Under the pieces are notes generated by a model. That model was not told the DNA's origin and ran no database searches. It worked only from the letters and a program-made list of their open reading frames with translations. Shown here piece after piece: positions 28,251 through 33,374 of a stretch of 33,374 nucleotides of DNA; position 1 is the first letter of the stretch; each line of letters starts with the position of its first letter. A program made the position numbers and the translations under genes. This stretch comes from Cruorifilaria tuberocauda (lineage: Eukaryota > Nematoda > Chromadorea > Rhabditida > Onchocercidae), in contig JABVXU010000589.1 in the NCBI GenBank assembly GCA_013365365.1, positions 1 to 33,374 of the forward strand, read 5' to 3'.

Positions 28251-28389
28251 TTGTTCAAACGATATCATACACTTTACTTTTCAACTAATTAATTATTTTT
28301 GTAATTCGTGATTTTTTTAATTAATTAAAAATAAAATTTTATTTGCGCTTAATTCTATGATTAAATATTTCTATAATTTATAATCTATA

Positions 28390-28958
28390 ATCTTGATTCC
28401 CATCATTTTAATTTTTACTACTTTAATTTGTATCATCTTAACTTTTGTAATCTTAATTTCCATCATATTAATTTTTATAATCTTAATTTCTAACATCTTA
28501 ATTTTTATAATCTTGATTTTCATAATCTTAATTTCTGCAATTTTAATTTCTGTAATATTAACTATCGTAATAGTAATTTATATAATCTTAATTTTTGTTA
28601 TCTTAACTTTTATAATCGTAATTTTCATCAGCTTAATCTCTACCGTCTTAATTCTTATCATCTTAATATCTATCATTTTCGTTTTCATAATCTTAGTTTT
28701 TATCATCTTACTTTTTATAATCGTAATTTCTATGATCTTAATTTCTGTAATCAAAATTTCTATAATATTAACTATCATAATCGTAATTTATACAATCTTA
28801 ATTTCCATCATCTTAATTCTTATAATCGTAATTTCTATGATCTTAATTTCTGTAATCGAAATTTCTATAATATTAACTATCATAATCGTAATTTATACAA
28901 TCTTAATTTCCATTATCTTACTTTTTATAATCGTAATTTCTATGATCTTATCGCTATC
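28390..28958. repeat. 15-bp satellite with a 105-bp higher-order unit
   Basis: Pentadecamers such as ATCTTAATTTCTATA repeat in register for about 570 bp. In the second half blocks of seven units (105 bp) recur: TATGATCTTAATTTCTGTAA at 28731 and 28836, with TATGATCTTA again at 28941. Because 15 is a multiple of three, the plus strand stays open for 191 Ile/Leu-rich codons. Confidence 0.9.
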
Positions 28959-29149
28959 ATTTCTCTAATCAATCCATAAATGAAAAAGTAAATGAAATTT
29001 TATTTTTCATATTGCTAGAAAAGAAATCAACGATAATATTAAGTGGAAAAAAAAAAAAACTTAGAAATACTAAGTACACGGAAATATGTATGTTTGCTTT
29101 AAATTGAAACATAAATCAAATTAACTGATGAGGTAATCAGTTGATAGTG

Positions 29150-29295
29150 CAAGGAAGTGATTGTGCACGTTTCCGTCTTATCACTATCAGTATGAAATTG
29201 AAAATAGAAAAAATAAGAGAACGAATGTGAACGACGAGAGATGCGCCAATGTGATCAGTCTTGTCCAAATGGAAAATGTTGCGAATTTCAATTAA
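29150..29295. other. non-repetitive G+C-richer patch between two satellite arrays
   Basis: This patch stands out from the flanking arrays. On the plus strand the frame 29217-29342 reads ENECERREMRQC then DQSCPNGKCCEFQ before running into the next array. On the minus strand it reads open in other frames, with no initiator ATG. It also has GCACGT (29165-29170). It could be a fragment of an exon or a promoter; I cannot assign it. Confidence 0.3.
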
Positions 29296-29319
29296 ATTTA
29301 ATAAACAACCCTAAAAATT

Positions 29320-29985
29320 TGCTATCAATCAATAGTTACTAGTAAAAAGTTTACTATTAATCAAGATTACTGCTAGCAACCTCTGCTACTAATCAAAAGT
29401 TACTGTTAAAAAGTTTACTATCAGTCAAGAGTTACTAATAAAAAGTTTACTATTAATCAAGGTTACTATTAAACACTTTGCTAATAATCAAAAGTTACTA
29501 TTAAAAAATTCACTATCAGTCAAGAGTTACTGATAATCAAGGTTACTGCTAGCAACTTTGTTACTAATCAAAAGTTACAAGTAAAAAATTGACTATCAGC
29601 CAAAAGTTACTAGTAAAAAGTTTACTAATAATCAAAACTACTATTAAATACTTTGCTAATAATCAAAAGTTACTATTAAAAAATTCACTATTAATCAATA
29701 GTTAATAGTAAAAAGTTTACTATCAATCAGAAACGACTATTAAAATATTCACTATTAATCAAAACTTACTAGTAAAAAGTTTACTATCAATAAAGGTTAC
29801 TGCTAGAAACTCTGCAACTAATCAAAAGTTACTAGTAAAAAATTCACTATCAGTCAAGAGTAACTATTAAAAAGTTAACTATTCATGGAGATGACTATTA
29901 AATACTTTGCTAATAATCAAAGTTACTATTTAAAAGTTTACTACTTATCAAAATTTACTACTAAAAGATTTACTATCAATATTGA
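29320..29985. repeat. minisatellite of about 33-bp units
   Basis: Units are combinations of AATCAAAAGTTACTA(G/T)TA and AAAAAGTTTACTATCA(A/G)T, each about 32-35 bp, with many substitutions and some longer variants containing CTGCTAGCAAC. About 20 units are visible. Confidence 0.88.
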
Positions 29986-30775
29986 AAATTATTAAAAATT
30001 AAAGCATTTAATTTTCATCAAGTGTAATAGTATAGTAATTAATTAATTAAGTCTAAAATAATAATATGAAATAATAACTAATTATTTTCTTGAATCTGAT
30101 AATTATTTAAAAATTAATTTTAATAACTCTTTAAAAATTAATGCATCAGTAATTATTAATATTTAAAAAGTTGAGTACAGAAAATTTTACTTTTAAATTT
30201 AAATAAAAGTACTTTCTATGGGAATTAAATTTTAAGTTATTTGAAAATTTACCTGGTATGTTTGATAGATATTTAAGCTAAGAAACGAAAATTGTTCTTA
30301 ATTAAATTTTTAACTCAATCATTTACCTATTTACTTGATCATTTACTTATGGTAATATTCTAAGTAAATATATTTATCGGGCAAAAAAAGTTCTTTCGAA
30401 ATAATTTAAATAAATCATGAAAAGAATTTTAAGAATTAATTAACAATTATTCACCTGACAACACTTTGATCGTTTTAGTAACATTTTTAAAATTATTACT
30501 TAAACCTAAATTATTACTTTAATCAACAAAGTATTGTAATATTTACCCAGAAATATTACTTAAACTATGAAAATTATCTGATATTCTGTTATAGAAATAC
30601 TGGAATTTATTTCGTAAAATATCTTAAAGTTGTAAATTACTCCTATGAAACATTAATATTTATTGATTGAGATTTCATTTTGTATTTCAATTTAAATTTA
30701 AACATTTAAATTATTATTAAAGTATCAAATCATTATTAAAGCGTTTTTATGCATCAATAAAAACTTAAAATCTTG
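29986..30775. other. AT-rich spacer, no gene seen
   Basis: No supported feature. A minus-strand ATG near 30486 with a nearby GTGAAT donor was noted, but it has neither a signal-like peptide nor a matching phase for the channel gene. Confidence 0.5.
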
Positions 30776-31150
30776 AATTAATTTCATTACTCTAATCTCT
30801 ATTATTCATTATTCAATTTTCCAAGAAAGAAAAAGAAATTTCTGATCATTTCAAATTTAATTTTATATTTCAAAAGTCATATTAGTTACTTTTAATCAAT
30901 TTAATTACTTTAATATCTGTCATTCTTTTGTCTAGTTTAGTTACTCTAATTCTCTATCATTCAGTTTCGTAAAAAAAAAAACTTTTTCAGTTTAATTACT
31001 CTATTCTCTATCATTTAATTTTCCACAAAAAAAAAAAAGAAATTTCCAATTACTTGAAATTTCATTTTAAAGTTTTAATAGTTTCTCCTAATTGATTTAA
31101 TTACTCTAATCTCTATCATTCAATTTTGTAAATAAACAAGAAATTTCTTT
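30776..31150. repeat. degenerate tandem repeat, TTAATTACTCTAATCTCTATCATT core
   Basis: The core ATTACTCTAATCTCTATCATT or a close variant occurs about four times (near 30787, 30943, 30998 and 31100). It is usually followed by CAATTTT and an A run. Spacing is irregular. Confidence 0.65.
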
Positions 31151-31438
31151 AAAATAATGAAAAAAAAGTTTTTTTTTCTTCAGTGAAAATTTTTTTTTTC
31201 TTCTTCAGTAACCGAAAAAAGTCAAATCATTTAAATGTATTTTACGATTTTACATGAATTTTTGAGGAATGCAAAAATCAAAAAGCTAATTTAAAACGAA
31301 TTGAAAATCACATCAAATAAGCTATCATTATCCATTCGTTGCCTAAGGGGGAAAAATGTTTATAAGTAAGTGCTTGGCTATACTTTTTTCAGAAGTATTA
31401 AAGTAAGTAAATAAGAGTGAAATGAAAGAGAGGTAAAG

Positions 31439-31462
31439 AGAGAGAGAGAGAGAGAGAGAGAA
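31439..31462. repeat. (GA)n microsatellite
   Basis: An uninterrupted AG dinucleotide run of about twelve repeats, continuing into AGAAGAAAAAG. Confidence 0.95.
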
Positions 31463-31795
31463 GAAAAAGATTTAAGATAAACAAATTGCATACTATTCCA
31501 TGAATTAGCAATATTTGAGCAGAAAGTTAATAACATTGTTATAAAAACCTTTTAAGTTTAATGGAGAAAACTTCCAGTTATTTGAGCATTTCAGTTTTAG
31601 GAAGCATTAATTTAATTATTTTCAAAGTTTTCATTCTTACACTTTCTCAGATTTATTTTATTCCCAAGAAGAGAATCGTCATTCTGTAGGAAAGGGAAAA
31701 GTCATGAAATGCTTTTTCTATAAATTTCAATTTTACTTTTCAACAATTTCAAATCAGTTGTTTCAAATAAGTTAAACGAACAAATAATTCCTCTG

Positions 31796-32190
31796 GCATT
31801 TTTAATCAATCGATTATAAATAAAAAGTTCTTAATACTTAATCAATTGATTTCAAATAACAAATAATTTTTAATTAATTAATTTGAACCGACAAATAATT
31901 TTTAATCAATTAATTCGAAATAACAGATAATTTTTAATTAATTGATTTCAAATAATAGCTCTAAATCAGTTAATTACAGATAAAAAGTAAAATAAAATAC
32001 TTAATCAATTGATTTCAAATAACAAATAATTTTTAATTAATTAATTTGAACTGACAAATAATTTTTAACCAATTAATTCGAGATAACAGATAATTTTTAA
32101 TTAATTGATTTCAAATAATAGCTCTAAATCGGATAAAAAGTAATTCTTAATCAGTTAATTTCAAATAACAAATGATTTTTACTCAATTAT
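31796..32190. repeat. minisatellite with 163-bp higher-order unit
   Basis: Subunits of about 33 bp resemble AATAATTTTTAATTAATTGA plus TTTCAAATAACA. A larger block starting AATACTTAATCAATTGATTT and ending AATAGCTCTAAATC is present at 31833 and 31996. Confidence 0.85.
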
Positions 32191-32904
32191 TATTAATTAA
32201 TTAATTCCAGTATTTTGAATAAATAGCCATAATTATTTCTAATTGTGATACTTTTTTTTACATCCATTCTAATTTTTTTTTTTAATTTTAATTCTAATTT
32301 AATTTTAATTTAAATACACATTTTGGTCTTTTTTAAAATCCATTCAGTCAATGTATCATAGATAGATGATTATATATTAATTATGAAGATAATACAAATT
32401 AGTATCAGTTTAAATTTCACTCAGTGTTCATTTAAAGTTATAATTCTATAAAGTTAATTTATCACTTTACTTTGGAATATTTTTTTTTGGGAAAATTCTC
32501 CAAATAAAGTCAAGTTAATTTTTGAAGAAGACAAAAATAAGTTAGCTAAATATTTGAAAATGGAAAATTTTTTAAAAATTATTAAATGAAAAGCTAAAAT
32601 ATCACTCTTTGCTTATGACGCATTTACTTAGTTGAAAGGCAAATTCTATTAAAGTATGAAAGTGACAAGGCAAGGAAAAAAAAAGTTAAGTTGGAAAAGC
32701 TTCAAGCTTGTCACTTATATTTTTTAAAGCTTAAAATGTTTCACTTGACTGTAACATTCAAATTTTTCACTTCATTGGCAAATTTTTAATTCGCTAAAAA
32801 AAAAGTAATATGCTAAGTATACAGTGCTAAGTGTATAATAAGTAAGTAATATAAGCTATTATATACTTAGCGTTTTTAAGTGTTGCAGAAAGATAAAAAA
32901 GCTA
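32191..32904. other. AT-rich spacer, no gene seen
   Basis: No supported gene. Around 32800-32880 there are a few CTAAGTATAC/TAAGTGTATAATAAG inverted motifs. Confidence 0.5.
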
Positions 32905-32909
32905 AATGA

Positions 32910-33374
32910 TGTTAGAATAATTGATAAGATCACTATTATCATTGATAATAATTCCTTCAGTACAGGTTATCACTAATAACAATTCCTACAGTAAAAGTTA
33001 TATTATTATTGATAGTAATTCTTTTGGTACAAATTATATTATCACTGATAATAATTCGTACAGTACAAGTAATATTATCATTGATTATAATTCCTTCAGT
33101 AAAATTTATCACTGATAACAATTCCTACAGTACAAGTTATATTATCATTGATAATAATTCGTACAGTATAAGATTATCACTGATAGTAATTCCTTCAGTA
33201 AAACTTATATTATCACTGATAATAATTCCTACAGTATAAGTTATCTTATCATTTGTAATAATTTCTACGGTACAAGTTATATTATCATTGATAATAATTT
33301 CTTCAGTTAAAGTTATATTATCATTGATAATAATTCCTACAGTACAAGTTATATTATCACTGATAACAATTCCT
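32910..33374. repeat. minisatellite of about 36-bp TTATCA(C/T)TGATAA units, running off the window
   Basis: Units read ATTATCATTGATAATAATTC then CTACAGTACAAGTTAT, with variants of about 31-38 bp. Each has a TTATCA-N-TGATAA dyad. The array is still regular at the last base, so its true length is unknown. Two plus-strand frames within it are artefacts. Confidence 0.9.

Noticed and set aside
28393..28968. 191-codon Ile/Leu-rich plus-strand frame
   Set aside because: The period is a 15-bp satellite; the peptide is a translation of the repeat with no topology signals beyond composition.
32921..33239. Plus-strand frames of 64 and 76 codons near the right edge
   Set aside because: Generated by the roughly 36-bp minisatellite.

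Overview
This window is AT-rich eukaryotic DNA, most likely from a nematode. Both recognisable genes are split into small exons of about 40-185 bp, with mostly GT-AG introns and nematode-type TTTCAG/TTTTAG acceptors. One gene encodes a MYND-plus-2OG-dioxygenase protein of the EGL-9/EGLN type. The other encodes an anion-type Cys-loop receptor with the M2-M3 signature of nematode LGC channels. The species is not identifiable from the sequence. There is no operon, tRNA, rRNA or CRISPR that I can support.

Layout. 1-3882: intergenic, one 108-bp tandem duplication and possibly a decayed reading frame. 3883-10616 (minus): the egl-9 hypoxia-sensor prolyl hydroxylase, 12-13 exons, with the MYND finger in the first coding exon and a complete catalytic set (H325, D327, H386, R395 in my numbering). 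10620-11340: its likely 5' region, with a trans-splice-like acceptor, a TA tract, a possible noncoding exon and a CACG/CGTG dyad that could be a hypoxia response element. 11340-20060: about 9 kb dominated by tandem repeats, inverted microsatellites, a Z-DNA-prone duplicated block, a 32-bp minisatellite, a triplicated cysteine-coding exon-like fragment and a perfect 19-bp hairpin. 20228-26368, possibly to 27425 (minus): a Cys-loop ligand-gated channel gene, assembled from loop 1 to the stop codon after M4; its signal-peptide exon is not found. 26800-33374: mostly minisatellites that reach the window edge, with one non-repetitive patch near 29160-29290.

The two genes lie on the same strand, about 9.6 kb apart, and have no obvious functional link: one senses oxygen by hydroxylating HIF, the other is a neuronal or muscle receptor. 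The theme of the window is local tandem duplication. It has built the introns and spacers, copied part of a channel exon into the neighbouring intron, and may have disturbed two splice junctions that have no good GT-AG solution. I did not find a clearly new biological system; the splice anomalies, exon-fragment duplications and hairpin are the best leads.
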